64,000 bases of DNA, taken from NCBI GenBank assembly GCA_019054805.1, contig JAHQIY010000026.1, forward strand, positions 620,001 through 684,000, written 5' to 3'. The translations under genes were made by a program, and so were the position numbers. The notes beneath the pieces were generated by a model, which worked only from the letters and a program-made list of their open reading frames with translations, made no database searches and had not been told where the DNA came from. Position 1 is the stretch's first letter, and each line of letters opens with the position of its first letter. Below, in pieces: positions 34,411-48,030 of the stretch. This DNA comes from Brachionus manjavacas (taxonomy: Eukaryota; Rotifera; Eurotatoria; Ploima; Brachionidae).

Positions 34411-37400
34411 AAAAAAATTAATAAAATATTATTTTTGATAATTTTTTTTTTTTATTTACTAGAAATATTTTTTATTATTGATTAAATGGAAAAATTATTT
34501 TTTTTTGGGTATTCTTACTATTTTTATTAATTTTATATAAAAAAATTGACACAAAATTAATATTACTTTTTTATATATTTATGGGTTTTTTAGTATTTCT
34601 GTGGAATTTTTACTAAAAATATTGTGCCAAAATATTAAGAGTCTATTTTTATTTGGAAATTTCGATATAATGAATACCGAATTTTACGCCCAAGTAGCTC
34701 GTTTAACCGAATATTGAGTGTAAATATAAATAAAAAAATAAATAATCTTATCTTTTTTAAAAATCCTTAAAAAAAAAGAACGAAATAATGAAAAATTTAT
34801 TTTATTTTCTATTCAATTTCTTTTTTTGCTTTCAGCAGCCTAGCGGTGTTTTTATGAAATAAATTAATAAAAACCATCGACATTGAGAAATGATTTTATC
34901 TGACTTAATAAATTTTCAAAATTCTTGACTTAATTATTAGAATAAATTATTCAATTTTCAATTTACAATTTTTATTTACTAGAATGCAACTGGTAAATAG
35001 GTATTCGTGTTAATTTGAATGAATTTTTAATAATAGACACACAAAAGAGCTAATATTATTAGTATTATTATTATGATATTTAAAGAAATTTTTGTCCATT
35101 ATTTTATCCAAAAAATTAAAATAGATATTAGTTAAACTAAATGTAAGTTTTCTTCCAATTAATCGATAATAATCTTAAGCAAACAAATTTTAAGGATTTA
35201 AATTAATTTTTTTGTCTCAAATCAAGAGTAAATTTTACATTCGAACTGGGCCATTATAGCCTTATTAATTCCGAGACAAGAATAAAAACAAATTTTCAAT
35301 TTTAGTCGAAACAAAATCCATTCAATTAAATCGATTTAAAGACTTTGTTTGAACGAAATCTTAACATTGTAGCTTTATGTGAATTTTTCTTAGCCTTAAA
35401 TTCACGAATACCTTTAAGAACAAAAATCGTTCAGAACAGATGCAATAAATCTTTTTGAGATAGTGTTTCGGAAGAAATTTTCTAAAATGATTTATTATTT
35501 AGAGCTATAGATATCCTCAACTTAAAATTTTATTTAGTACAAAATGTTCCTGGTTCATTTCGAATCGGTAGGCTGTCGCATCAACGTGGCTCATGGCCAC
35601 CGATTTCCACAGGCTCTTTTAGCTAACAAGAAGGCTTTATTTGCCACAATAAATCAAATGTATCTAATAAAATTAATTACCAAATTCAGCCAAATAATAT
35701 TTTATATTTTCTTTAATCATTAATTATTGTGCATCGAGTCAAGTTTGTGACACAATCTTATAAATCACGTAATACTCGAATTTGTGATACTATCAAAAAT
35801 TATCAAGTTTTTACTTTTAATTTTTAGCTAAAAACTGCCAGGCCGTTGAATAGAAATTCGGAGAAAAATTAATCTATTTAGCTTGAGGGCACATAAATCT
35901 ACGCGTTGTTCAGAAGTAGTTTTCATAATTTTTCGAAAAGAGATAAATCATGATTTCGAGTCTATAAATTTGAAAAATTAGGACTATTTAGTTAAAGTTG
36001 ATTTGAATCTTATTAATTTTCTATATTGCCTATGGAAAAATACCAGTGAATAGAAATAATCTTGTAAAATTTATTTTCATAGAGTCATAAGACAATGTTC
36101 AATTTAAGCAAGCAAAAACCAAAAAAAAACTATATTTCACTCCAAAAGTATATTGAATTGATGTTTGCTATTTTGATTAAGAATCAATCGAGATTTTCGA
36201 TTTTCTAAAACCTAGTAAACACATAAAATCCAAAAAATCGAGATTTTGTCATTTATTTTTTTCTAAATTTATCAATACTTTCAATAATTGATTTGTTTAA
36301 ATAAGTAATAACCACTAATATGAAACACAAATAGAAGCATAAGCCTAACAATTCAATTTTAACATATCTATGATCCTACGAAGAAATTATTTTCACTTTC
36401 CATGAATTGACCTAAATATATTTTCATAATTCACAGAAAATAACTTAAAATATTTATCCAAAACCATAAAAACTAAAGAATCACAGCCAAAATACTTAAC
36501 AAATATTCACTTCCAAATGTAATCTAAAAAAAAATTAAAAATATTTGACAAGCTTTTACTATTTAAACCATCCAAATTGGTGTCTCATATGCTCGCGTTT
36601 GGAATATTCCCTATTGGGATCTTTAGAGCAGAAATTTAATACATAAAGACAAAATTTCAATACCTCTAAAGATATCTTTATTTTGGCTAAATTAATATCA
36701 ATTTTTCAAAAAAATAATTTATTGCAAATGATAGTAGATTACTCAGTAATCGATATCTATATAATTAGATTTTATTATCTTATATCAAAATGGTTATAAA
36801 AGTGCTCATTTTAGAATAAGATTATTTGTTATCTCATTTTATACGAAAATTTCACCACTTCATCACATTAAAGAAAAAATCATACACTCGAAACTGATCG
36901 ATTTATTTATTGCTATTTCACGAGAGAATATACAACTAATGAAAAAACAATAAATATTTTATCATTTTGAATTTGAATCTTTCTTAAAACCCGTATCCTG
37001 GAACTAAACTAATTCAAGAACAATATTATTGAAAAGATATGTACAGTGACCCTACCGTAAAGAGCAAAAATGCCTATTTTGCTCCCATTTTTATCCTATT
37101 TTCTCTTATATGATCGAAATTTAGGATTTAATTCAAATTAAAACTAATATCAAAAAAAAATTATTTTTCGAAAGTGCCCAACAAGCGTTTTTTTTCCCAT
37201 TCATCTAAAATTACTTTAATAATATGTCTCAAACAAAAGTTGTTTTAAAATTACATTCGTTTGATTAAACTTAAACTCTAATCTAGTTAAAGAAAACATT
37301 TCATTTTGTTTAACCGGCCTTTAGATGAGTTTTGTTAGAGGGTTTAAAATAAAAAGTTTTGTTTATAAATACTTGTTTATTGTTTAAAACGAATTTAATT

Positions 37401-38183
37401 TTAGTTAAAACAACCTGAAATAGAAATCATATTTTATTACTAATGATTTATTTGAAGATTGTCAAACTGAGCCAGGTGTCAATTGAGATTTAAAGCATGG
37501 ATCGTTTAGGAGCTTGTCAATAGTAATTAAGCTAGAATAGAGTGTGTGGCAATAGTTTATTTTTTTTAAATAATAAAATGCTAACTTAGCCTCTATTTAA
37601 TTATCTTTATACGGATCATTCGATTTATTCAGTCTACAAATAGTATCTGTTTTAATCAAACTGTTTATTGAATCTAAATTATATTTAAAGAGATATCTAT
37701 AAATATTTTAGTTGAAATTGTTTATTTTGTAATTATTAACAAATTTGTATTTATCAAAATTGAATAAAATAAATCTTGCCAGAATTAAAAAATTGCAATT
37801 TTATATTATTTTATTAATTTTTGTTTCTATGAAAATTATCTGATATTTTTTTTTGATCACCGCAACTTTCTTAAAAAAAACAAAATATTTGCTCACACTT
37901 ATGGATACCAAACAAGATGGCTCAATTCCCAGTCACAATTTTATTAATGAGGCCTTGAATTAGACTCTATTTAAAGACCATTACTGTTGTTGAGCTTTTA
38001 AAATAAAAAATTTCTGATTAAAAGCAAATTTCATCTGAATTAATTTAAATTGAGAATGCTGTGAGTTATTTTTTTGTTTTTTGTTTGTAAATGAATTAAA
38101 TTTTAAATTGCAAAAGAATATATAAAACTTTATTGCTACATAATAATCAAAATTAATACAAAAAAGAATGGCGAGTAATTAAA
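34411..38183. other. gene-poor spacer
   Basis: Long A/T-rich spacer without a supported exon. Around 35560-35640 the composition is more G+C-rich and one plus-strand frame stays open (GCRINVAHGHRFPQALLANK), but it has no start, splice or family evidence. Confidence 0.45.
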
Positions 38184-38834
38184 TTAATTAAAACATAATT
38201 TTGCAACAAATTTAATAACTATAATAACTATTACAGATATTTTATAAAATAAATTACTCATTCTCTTTTTTCCATTTGCTGAATTGCAAGTGTTTCCGAT
38301 GCAACACGAAACTCGATCGACTAAATAATTAATTTTAGTATTTCCATTAAATTCTTGACATGTGGGTTCACATCGTCGCTCAACATCAATTCTTCCTCCG
38401 ACAATGCCGACTTCTTTTTTCTAAATAAGAAAACACATTTGAAAATATACAAAATTAAGACCAATGGTTCAAAAATGTACCAAGCAATGAGTATAGCATA
38501 GTTCCTTTTTAACATTTGAACTTCTAGGGTTGAATCGATTGCCAAATCCACAATCATCATTAGCCTGATCATATTTTCCTCTGGTATTTGCCAAGCGATG
38601 GTTATTTGTACATTTGTAGCATTCGAATGGTTGTCTGCCGTAAACATTAGTGGTAAAATCTTTAAAGTATTGACCATTAATTGTTTTACAACAAACTTGA
38701 TGGGAAAAAAATTAGAATTCATTGATCAAACTCTAGCAAGTACCTAGTAGGATACAAAGCTGAATTCTTTGAATTGGTGACCCCATTTTAGATGTGGTTG
38801 AAATTGGAAATCTAACAATAATAAATCTACTCAT
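38184..38834 (-). CDS. Ly6/uPAR-type (sleepless/quiver-like) GPI-anchored protein
   Basis: Three-exon model: 38744..38834, 38481..38695 and 38184..38420, introns 48 and 60 bp, 543 nt. Translation probably starts at the second in-frame ATG (38786), giving 164 residues with a signal peptide (IQLCILLVCC). The mature part shows the three-finger cysteine pattern: FECYKC, DDCGF, KELC, YTHC, ERRCEPTC, and the closing VSCCIGNTCN. The C-terminus is a hydrophobic run (ISVIVIIVIKFVA), typical of a GPI-anchor signal. Such proteins are secreted, membrane-tethered modulators of channels or receptors, or junction components; the ligand is unknown. The longest open frame over the same DNA (38321..38722) is out of frame with this model and runs through the second intron, so it is rejected. 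Confidence 0.85.
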
Positions 38835-38924
38835 TCGAGTCAATAAAAATTTGAAACAAGCGGCAACCTATTTTTAAATTAGTTTCTAATTACTTACTTC
38901 GACGACTTTAATTATTTGCGATGC

Positions 38925-38968
38925 AAATCAACATTATTTATTGAAATAAAGCCCCATAAGGCTTGATC
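38925..38968 (-). mobile_element. LINE-type 3' end, minus strand
   Basis: The minus strand reads AAGCCTTATGGGGCTTTA followed by TTTCAATAAATAATG, a GCC...GGC hairpin plus A/T tail like those at 6245 and 59941. It lies about 90 bp upstream of the Ly6 gene start. Confidence 0.4.
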
Positions 38969-39083
38969 AAGACTTATGATTTTTGCAACAAAAAAAAACA
39001 CTATCATATTTCTAAGACTTAATTAAAAAGGTCAAATGGAAAACAAATGTTTAATTGAAATTTGGGAATTAAAGGATTAGAGA

Positions 39084-39362
39084 TTGAGTCCTTTGAACAA
39101 TGTGTCTAGAAAATTTAGAAAATTTATTTTTTTTATGCAAGGTTTTTTTCTGGGAAGCCGTGCGTTATTTTTTGTATTGACCATTTTGTGGTCTATTTGT
39201 TACCATAATTTCTCTATTGGATTAAGATCCGGTGATCTTAGGCACCAAGGGAGGACCGATATTTGCCACCTTTGCGCCTCAATTTTTATGGGAAAATCAA
39301 CGAAATGGTACAACTCATTAAAGGGCGTTAAATTTAAATTTAATTTAGATTCAAATAAATAA
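39084..39362 (-). mobile_element. Tc1/mariner transposase C-terminal remnant
   Basis: The minus strand encodes VLPWCLRSPDLNPIEKLW, the hallmark around the third catalytic residue of Tc1 transposases, followed at once by a stop and then degenerate sequence. The N-terminal DNA-binding and remaining DDE parts are missing. Confidence 0.8.
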
Positions 39363-39769
39363 ATAATAAATATCAAAAGAAAGCAAAAAAAATATTCCAT
39401 TAGATGATATAGTTTGTATTATATGATAATTGATTTTTATTTCAAATTTTCACTGCTTGAAAATTTTTTGATAATTTTTTTTGTAATGTTCCAATTTTTC
39501 TAGAAAAACTGTAAAAAAATGAACGTATTAGAAAATAAAAAGATTTGAAAAGTACTTAAATTCCAATAAAAATAAAAATATGTTATCAATAAAATTTTTA
39601 ATAAATGATCAAATTTTATATTGAAAAAAAATAATTTCATTAGTTTAAAACTCTCTTTTTGTCAATAAAAATAATTTTATATTTTTAAATTTAGTTGTTT
39701 TTGTTTTAAAACGAAAATTAGTTTGAAAAATTTCAAATCATGCTCCGCAAAAAAAAACATTTAAAATGC

Positions 39770-42700
39770 TTAGGAATCGTCTGAATCGCTTAGTCCTGAT
39801 ATCAAATCGAAATCAGCTTGATCGAGAGCAGCTTTTAATTCTTTTAAGCCGGTAACATCTTCCAAATAATTTGGATCATTGAAAACTTTTATTAAAAAAT
39901 CAAAACCTTCTTTTTTATACATGTCAATAATCTTTAATTTTAAAGGTAAAAATTAAAAACTTTTATTTAAATAATTAAATAAAAAATTCTTACTTCATTT
40001 GAACATGCTGTACATTTATCGAAAGCCTGACTTGCTGGTAAAATCATCGAAAATGAGTGTAAATAACCTCTTATCTTTTTTTTATGAAATTTTTTTTAAT
40101 TTTTAAACAAATTTATTTTTCGACTAACTTGATGTGGTACGATTCCAAGACACGATTCTGTTGAATCGTTCGATATATCGTTAGAGAAAACGCTTGGAAC
40201 ATACTGTCTTAAGATAAGATTGTTGATTTTCTAATACTTTTAAATTATTCTGCATACCTCAATATATGCTGCATCACATTGGCAAAAAGTTCGACTGCTA
40301 AAGCAGAAGCGATCATAGACAGTCCTGGACGACTAACTGTACATTGTTGATCCAAAGTTCTATCAATTGTGCTCTAAATTCAATCAATGATATTTAATAT
40401 TTAATATTTGTGTAAAAAAAATATTAATTAATTGGAATACATTTCCAGGAGCAACAATATCATTGCAAAAATAGCAGCCTAAATGGTTGCTTGGTATCTT
40501 CTGGTTTGGTTGAAAATTTGTAGGCAGTTTATCTTTCCCAGGGTCTCCTGTCTTTACACCATGTCTCATTACAAGATAGCTATCGAAACCGAGAGCTGAA
40601 TTAATCACAAGCTTGAAATAAAAATTAATATTTTTAAAAATATTGTTCTTAATATCTGTTTCTTAATTAATGAGTGTTTTGAGTTATGCAGGATTTTGGT
40701 GGTTTCCTAATTTAAAAGCGTCAAAAAGAATTTTCACTTAGGAAATTTTTTTGGAAATTGACGAGTTTGGTTTCAAAGTAGTATCCAATATTTCGTAATA
40801 ACTAAGATTAAATCGAACTGCATGAACAGCTCAACAGTAGCTGAGCTACAAAAAATGTTCTATTCAAAGCGTAAAAATAAAACTTAAAATATTTAGTATT
40901 AAATTTCAAAATTTAATTTAGACTTTAACTTAAGCTTTCATATCTTATTTATTTTAAATTTTTTTTGCATTTTTTTATTTGTAAAATAGAACAAAAAGAT
41001 ATTTTTCGTCACTTTGACATTTTGTTTTAATCCTGAAAGTTTAGTATTCGGGCAATTTTGAATAAATTTGTTAGAAAACATTTTTCGAGAAACAAAAAAA
41101 ACAATTAAATTTTCTTTTTTTAAAAATTAAAAATTTAAATCAATTAAAATTCCAAAAAAAACAATGCGTATTTTAGTTTTTTTGTTGACTCATTTTAACT
41201 TTAAAATTTACCAAAAAATTGATCAATTTTTCTTTGTTAATATTAAAACATTCAATAATTGTCCCTAAAACTTAGCTGTCAAAATTTAAAAAATTAATTT
41301 TTATATCGATTTATTAAAGCGTAAATACTTATATTAGTTTAAATGCAAAAAAAAATTGAAATTGATAAATTTGTAAGCTATTTTTTATAAATTAGATGAA
41401 AGAAGATAGATTTTTTAACTCATTTGGGCTTTATCGACTTGAAAAACGTGCTTCTAGTGTTAATAACATCTTTATCAAAAATTAATTAGTAATAAAGAAA
41501 ACAAATCCAATTTTATTTAAACTTTGATTTTGAATTTTGAGCTTGTGCTTGAATATGATCTTGAAAATGATCTTGAAAATGATCTTGAACAGAGTTTTTC
41601 CACAACTCGTTATTTTTCGATTATTTTTACCAAAAAGTCAGGTCATTTTTTTTCTGATTAATTTATTAATTATTTCGAATAAAAATTTAATATAAAACTA
41701 ATTGGTTAGATTCATATAAGTATTTCAAATTTTTACAAGTCTAAATTTTTTCTAAATTAATTTTAATTAATAAATTTCCAATTCAATTTTTGCAAAAATG
41801 TACTTGATTTGTTAAATTTTTAATTAAATAGCAAATTATATGAATTTTATCCGAAGTAAAAATAAAATCTAAATCAATTTTGAAACTTTGCAATAAAAAT
41901 TTAAATTTTTTCGCTGTATGATGCTTTTATTAATAATAAAATATCATTTAAAGATGAAATTTGGATTCCTTAATGTCGGTTTTAAATTTGTCTTTTAAGT
42001 TTTTAAATAAAGATTTTAGAAGAATCAATTTAAATCAAAATAATAAACATCTTATGTTTAATTTAAAAAAAAATTAAAAAAAGCCTATTCTTTATTTTTT
42101 TGTTAAGATTTAAATCATTTAAGTGTTGATCATTTGATCATAATCAAAAACTTCAAGTTGCCAACAAAACATCAACCCAAATCGTGACTTGGACTTGACT
42201 TAAGACTTGAGGAACAACTCTGCACTTAAATATTAAAGTTTCTTTTACGAGATGTGCATACGAAAGGTCTTGATAGCTGAGAGTTTCATACCTGGATTAA
42301 CGCTAATAAACAAGATCAAAGGATTTATAAGATATTTCTACTTGGTGCTGAAGTTTCTCTCCCTAAACAAAATATCAAAGATCTGCAAAAATTCAAAAAA
42401 AATAGTTTTCATGAAAGCTCAAATTAGTGTTGGAAAACTGAGTGACGGTGGCATTGATTAAGTCACTTCTTTTACTTTTTTATGTGAAAAAAATATGGAA
42501 AATGTAATTTATTCGTATTGATTTTGCCAAATATTAATTTTTTTAATTTGGTTTTTTTAAATCGCCTTTTTGGCATCGATTAAAATAAAAAATTAAAATT
42601 CTAAAACAATTGGCAAGATTTAAATTTCATGAATCCATTTTTTACCTTTAATCTAATAGTATTTTTTAAATAAAAAATAAATTGTTTTTTAAAATATTAA

Positions 42701-45232
42701 TAATACTTTTAATCTTTTCATTCACTTGGTTTTTTTATTAAATTTAGTTTTATTTTTCAATGAAAGACTAATAATATAAAATTATTGTCAAATCTACTAA
42801 AAATTATTTTTATAATTAAGGCGTTCATTGAAATAAATGATAATAAAAGTAATTAGTTTTTCATGGAAAAAATAAATCTAATTATTAAAAAATATATTTA
42901 AACTTTGAATTTTGATTATTTAAAGATTGAATTATAATTAAAGATTTTAAAAAAAATTAATTGAATGAAAAGATAAAAACTATTATTTATATGTAAAAAA
43001 AAATACCATATAAATTTAAGGTAAAAAATGTATTCATTAAATAAAAATATTGCCAATTAATCAAAAATAATATATTTTAAATAAATGATAAAAATAAAAA
43101 AAGTGACAAATTTAAATTATTTTGTTACCTTTTTTTCAGCAGCTGATATTACAGTAGGAAGCCATCTCGATTCTCGAGTATCCATTAATAAAAAAATACA
43201 GTCATGTTCTTTAATCAATTTCTCTAGTTGTTTCACGTCATTTTTTACTTTCGATCGAATGTTATCTTTTTTTTTTAAATATTTTTGAGATAAAATATTT
43301 TTTTCTTAATGAAGAAAATACCTCCAACATAATGTCCAGGCATTGGCACTGACAAGACTTCACCTTTGGCATGCTTTTTAAAAATTAGGAAAATTTAAGG
43401 CAATACTTTTCAAAATTTTTAATTGTCATACCACGCCCGGATATATTAATTTTAGATTTTCTGCCGCCTTGACTGATTTGTGATTTTCTTTCGACTCACC
43501 TCCTATACTGTCTTGGAAGACGAAAAGACTTTGTCTCACTGGATTCGAGTAGCTTACTTTTGCATTATCTATAAAAGTAATCTGCTCTACACCCCATGCC
43601 TATTTAAATAATTAATTAAAACAACTTGGAAAAAAATTTTATTAGATAAAAGCACCATTAGGCATCTGGCAACGTTACATCCCAAAGTACCACTACCTAA
43701 TAACAAACACTTTTGATTTTTGATAATCTCCAAATTTATATCAGGAGCTATTCTCCATTTCATCAATTTCAAATTCAGACTGACTGCTGATTCAGCCAAT
43801 TTTTCAGTATTCATGCTACCCGACATATTAACAATGCGTGGATGAAGTTGACTCTTTTCATTTCTTTCCCAACCGATGGTGTTTATTTTTTCTTCATTTT
43901 CAGTAATGTTAAATACTTCAACTTGTATGATTAGGCTAAGGTCTGACTTTCGTTCACCACCATGATATCTATCTCTAAATAAAACAATATCGAAAATTCT
44001 TGTCACTTGTTCAGTCTTTTTGCTTATCAAAAATTAAATAAATTCGAACAAAAAAAAGACAAAATTAGGTTACCATTTCAAAGCAAGAAGAGCCAAATAG
44101 TTTCTGAGGAACCATCCGGGATGATTGGACAGGGAATTCGGGTCGTAAAGTCCGAACAGAATTTTTTTGTCACAGTTGTGAAAATTGACACCTTCTTTTA
44201 CTGATAAAACTTTTAAACTTTCAAAATCAATGGCAAAAAAGCTTTGATGACTTTTGTAATTTAACTGAAATCTGTCCATGTTTTCCAGAATTTGTTCACT
44301 CTAAAAAATTAAACATTTCAACTTGCTCAGCTAAGCCAAAAACTAAAGTCGACACTTACTTGTTCGGTCGAAAAATAATCCAAAAATTTAGTGAGCTTTA
44401 ACTGATAGTATGATTTAAGCGGGAACGTAAGAGCAGGAAATGCAAACCAGTAATGGAATACATAAGTTTTCAAATTCTTTTTTTTTTAAATTACAAATTT
44501 AATCTTATAAACAAATAAATAAAGCTCACAGCGAAAACAATCAAACAAAATCTATTTAATTTATTAGGATCATCTAGAGCTTTTCCGGACTTGATATCAT
44601 TCCATATCTTTTAAATAGAATATTTAAAAAAATGATGAATTAAAGCAGCAAAATATAAAAAAAAAATTTCAAAATTAATTTAAGCAAATTTTTAAAGAGT
44701 TCTTCTTGAAAAAAACGGTGTCTAAATTTTGAAAAATTTTTTTTTCTGATCTATTTCGCGAATCTTGAATGAAATTAAATACATTTTGACCAAATTCGTC
44801 CAAAAGTTTATTTTTATCCAACAAATTAAACTCATTGATTGTATTAAAAATTTTTATCTGTCCTTCTACTTTAATAATGTTTTCATGGCCAATTTTTGTC
44901 CTGTCATTATTTCTTTAAAAGAAAAAAAAATTAAATAAAATCAGATAGCCTAATAATTTTTATTAGACTGTACTTTTTAAAAGACGAATAGTCAAAATTT
45001 AGAATTGGCGGAAGGTTATTGCTTGAACCTTTAAAATAACATTAATAAATAGATTTTAATGTAAAAACATTTCAAAAATACATGTGCTGCAAAATCCCTC
45101 TAAATCCTTAAAATCATCGTTTAATTTGTAATCATCCAATTTCACTCGATTTAATTCGAACCAAAAACTTGGATTAATGCAGCTGTTGAAAGGAACAAAT
45201 TTAATCAAATCTCTTTCATTACTAGATTGCAT
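39770..45232 (-). CDS. ATG7: ubiquitin-like modifier-activating enzyme ATG7
   Basis: Fifteen-exon model (minus): 45082..45232, 44974..45028, 44783..44912, 44530..44607, 44360..44476, 44074..44300, 43656..44022, 43432..43599, 43322..43373, 43129..43265, 40441..40611, 40258..40373, 40129..40207, 39994..40074, 39770..39931; 2091 nt, 696 residues (human about 703). ATG7 is the E1 that activates ATG8/LC3 and ATG12 for autophagosome formation. Evidence: N-terminal [35 protein letters not shown]-binding GSGTLG (362-367), [25 protein letters not shown], a CYFCND...CTAC likely zinc pair, and catalytic Cys562 in [10 protein letters not shown]. The C-terminal ATG8-recruiting tail ends acidic (SDSDDS). 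Fourteen introns: thirteen of 50-175 bp and one of 2517 bp (intron 10). It looks intact. Confidence 0.96.
41552..41590 (+). repeat. 12-bp tandem repeat, about 3 copies
   Basis: Three units of the AAAATGATCTTG type lie in the large ATG7 intron, in non-coding DNA. This is a minor slippage repeat. Confidence 0.85.
42184..42222 (-). repeat. hAT-like terminal sequence
   Basis: The minus strand reads GCAGAGTTGTTCCTCAAGTC followed by AAGTCCAAGTC, related to the ends at 14606 and 52259. It lies inside the large ATG7 intron. Confidence 0.35.
42818..42852 (+). mobile_element. LINE-type 3' end in the ATG7 intron
   Basis: AAGGCGTTCATTGAAATAAA plus an ATAATAAA tail is nearly identical to 49888..49918, so two copies of one LINE family end here and there. 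Any upstream element sequence in the intron is too decayed to read. Confidence 0.5.
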
Positions 45233-45932
45233 TTTTAAATTAATTCTAAATGAAATAAATGAATTTTTTAATGATTTTTGCTTTTTAAACACTTATGTCA
45301 GCCAGATAGTTGCTCGATTTTGATTTAAAATATTTTTTTAGCTAAATACAGCTTATTATCATTTTAAAATTTCTTTTTTTTTAAATGACGAGTTTAATTT
45401 AAAAATTTTCAAAATAAACTTAACCTAAAGTTAATGGAGTTAAAAATCATCACAGACTTTATTATTTCAAGAAAAGTAACCACATTTAAATAAATTAAAA
45501 TTTTTAAGGTCGCATGTGAATTTCGTTTTGGAAAAGTAAAATTTTTGATAATATATTTCTAATGTGCAATTTGATCGCAATGCAGATTTCAAAACTTTAA
45601 GGCTTGCGAGAAAAATTTTCCTATATATTTTATTAACTTATTAATAATTTATGTTTCTTGATAATTTTTTATTAAATTAGAGGAAACCATTTTTACCGGC
45701 CATTGACAAAAAAAATAAGATTTTTTTATTGAGAAATATTTATCTACAAATTAAAAAAAAATTATCGTATTTTATAGTAAATTAAAAAAAAATATATCGA
45801 CACATAAACTTGCTCAAAAATCTAAGACTGAATATTTTTATTTTTAAAAAATTGAAAACTTAATTATCTCCAGCAAAAATAAAAGTTCTAAATTATAATC
45901 GCAAATCTCTTCAAAAAAACTTATTGCTTGTT

Positions 45933-46133
45933 CTACACCAAATTACACACTTCCTTTGACTTGAACGGATTGTGTTCCTTTTTTTTGAAGCCTTTTAACA
46001 AATGATCAGAATCCTGGTGTTGAATGATGAAGTTTTTCATGTCGAGCAGTGTGACAGAGAGCTTTTCTCTTTTGATTCGACTTTCGTTTCTCAATTGCTC
46101 TACTTGAATTTTCAATGTGCCAAGATCATTCAT
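45933..46133 (-). CDS. heterotrimeric G-protein gamma subunit
   Basis: A single exon of 66 residues plus stop has the length and pattern of G-gamma proteins. A helical start LKIQVEQLRNES is followed by REKLSVTLLDMKNFI, then HQDSDHLLKG, then the NPFK signature and a C-terminal CaaX box CNLV for prenylation. The protein pairs with G-beta and anchors the dimer at the plasma membrane. The final Val leaves open whether farnesyl or geranylgeranyl is added. It lies 700 bp upstream of ATG7 on the same strand, with no sign of functional linkage. The gap 45233..45932 holds no supported gene. Confidence 0.93.
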   Translation of the reverse strand: MNDLGTLKIQVEQLRNESRIKREKLSVTLLDMKNFIIQHQDSDHLLKGFKKKEHNPFKSKEVCNLV

Positions 46134-47821
46134 TTTGTTTAGTGTTCGTAATTTCTAAAGTAATAATTATAAAAAATAAAATCTTATGATTTTAATTCAA
46201 GCCAAGTTATGCTGCAGCCAATTTTAAATTATTTAAAATTTCAAAAGAAATATTTCAAATTCTTTTAACAAGAAACGACAATAAAAAAAATAAAATTTGC
46301 ATAATTTTGCAAAAACTAACCCTAGTTAATATCAAACTAGAAAAAAAAAAAACTTGGCTTTTATCTTTACTAGCGATTTGAATTTGTATTTTATGTGATT
46401 TGAAAAATATATTCAAGTTAGAATTTTTGAAAATTATGTGTGTATTGAAATGAATTTAGGATCTAATAAAAAAAAAGGTAAATATAAACAAAATAAAATC
46501 GTTTATTTATTTTGTTACCAAGTATTTATTTTTTAAAGATTATAATTTAGCAAGATTTAGCATAAATCAGTCCCAATCCATGTCTCAGAGCAATTTTGGT
46601 TTTTTGAACAACTGCTAAAGTTGGACCTCCTTCTTAGGGTTGTTTTCATTAAGAACTAATATATTATTATTGTTTTAATTTTGATATTAAATCATCAATC
46701 AATGCTAGATATTTTTATCGCAAGTAAACTTTTGAAGCTTTTACAAAACTGATTTTTAGACTTAATAAAAAAAACTAATTAATTTAAATCATGAATTGAT
46801 TTGATTTATTTAAATTGATCACCCGAAAGTATCATTTATTATAAAACTTAATTATGTAGCATAACTTGGTTACTCTGAAATCGATTAGAAAAAATTAAAT
46901 TAAATTGGTTACAATTCGATGAGATAAACAAAAAATTCTAGTTCTTTGAAAATAATTTATTTGAATTCAAAATGGAAAAAAATAAAAGAAAACTATTTAA
47001 GTCATTAAATCGAGAGTTCCTATTTAATTGCATAGTTACTTGAGTTAAACGAGTTTTTATGATTATTTTAATAAAAATCTGTCAAGAATCGTCTAGAGAA
47101 AACAAATTATTTTGATCATAATGAGATTTAGATACAAATTCTAAAATTAAATTTAGACATCCTGTTTTGAACACTTTTTTTAAGCTATGAAAGTTTTTTT
47201 GTGTTCAAATTAAAATGCTGATTTCTTAAACGAAACATATTAATAAAACAAAATAGTTCAATAAAATGTTGAACTAGATTTAGAAAGATTTTATCAAAAT
47301 CAGAAATTGGTTTATCGTATTTTTATTTCAACAGCATTCTAGAATTTATATTCTAAGCAAAAAGTTATTAAAATGAAAAATGACTGTAAGCTTATTTCTA
47401 GTAACAACAACACAAGCATAAAATGATCAAAATTATAACACTCGGATTGAATTTTACTTATTTAAACATAATTTTTTATAATCAACGTAAATAAACGTTA
47501 TTTTACGTAAAAGTACATATTTTCAAGAAAGCAAAAAAAGCCAACATTTTGACTCTTTTTTTATTTATTCCAAAAAAGAAAAATTATGTAATTTTACGTA
47601 AAATTTGGTTAAAAATATTCAAAAATGTATAATTCGTTTAATTTGATAATCAGATCCTTTTTAACAAATTAATAAATAGTTTTGACCTTTCGCCATTTCT
47701 TTGTATTACAATTCTTATTGCCTTTTTAATCAAATTCATTTAGTTAATATTGATTTTCTTGTTAAATTACTTTGTTTTAATGGTTAATATAAGCTTGACA
47801 TTTCTTTAGAGTTTTATGAAA
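46134..47821. other. gene-poor spacer
   Basis: A/T-rich spacer. Around 47500-47610 are several TTTTACGTAAAA-type words, also seen at 59190-59300 and near 50870 and 52865. I see no exon that I can support. Confidence 0.5.
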
Positions 47822-48030
47822 TCAAATTATAGATTTCACTGCATTTTCTTCTATAGTTTGAATATTTTGTTTTCTTATATGATCCTTTAATTCTTTCCAG
47901 ATTATTTCAATTTGATTCAAATCTGTTGATTTTGGTAAAGGTTTTACCCATTTTATACAAATCTCTGAATTGTGTTTGGGATCGTTATCCTGATGCAGTT
48001 TAAAGATGTTTTCACATTTTTAAGAGAAAA
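47822..48030 (-). mobile_element. Tc1/mariner transposase C-terminal fragment
   Basis: The minus strand reads LHQDNDPKHNSEICIKWV (second catalytic Asp region), then STDLNQIEIIWKELKDHIRK (third motif), and ends with a stop at 47822. About 70 codons are open, so this copy is less decayed than the one at 39200, but the N-terminal two thirds are absent. Confidence 0.85.

Noticed and set aside
38321-38722. 133-codon minus-strand frame resembling a membrane-protein exon
   Set aside because: The splice-consistent Ly6-type frame uses the same DNA in another phase and has full cysteine, signal and GPI evidence. The apparent membrane segment is intron plus out-of-frame sequence.
43085-43288. 67-codon plus-strand frame
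   Set aside because: It is antisense to ATG7 exon 10 and its flanking intron, which carries the conserved [12 protein letters not shown] motif.
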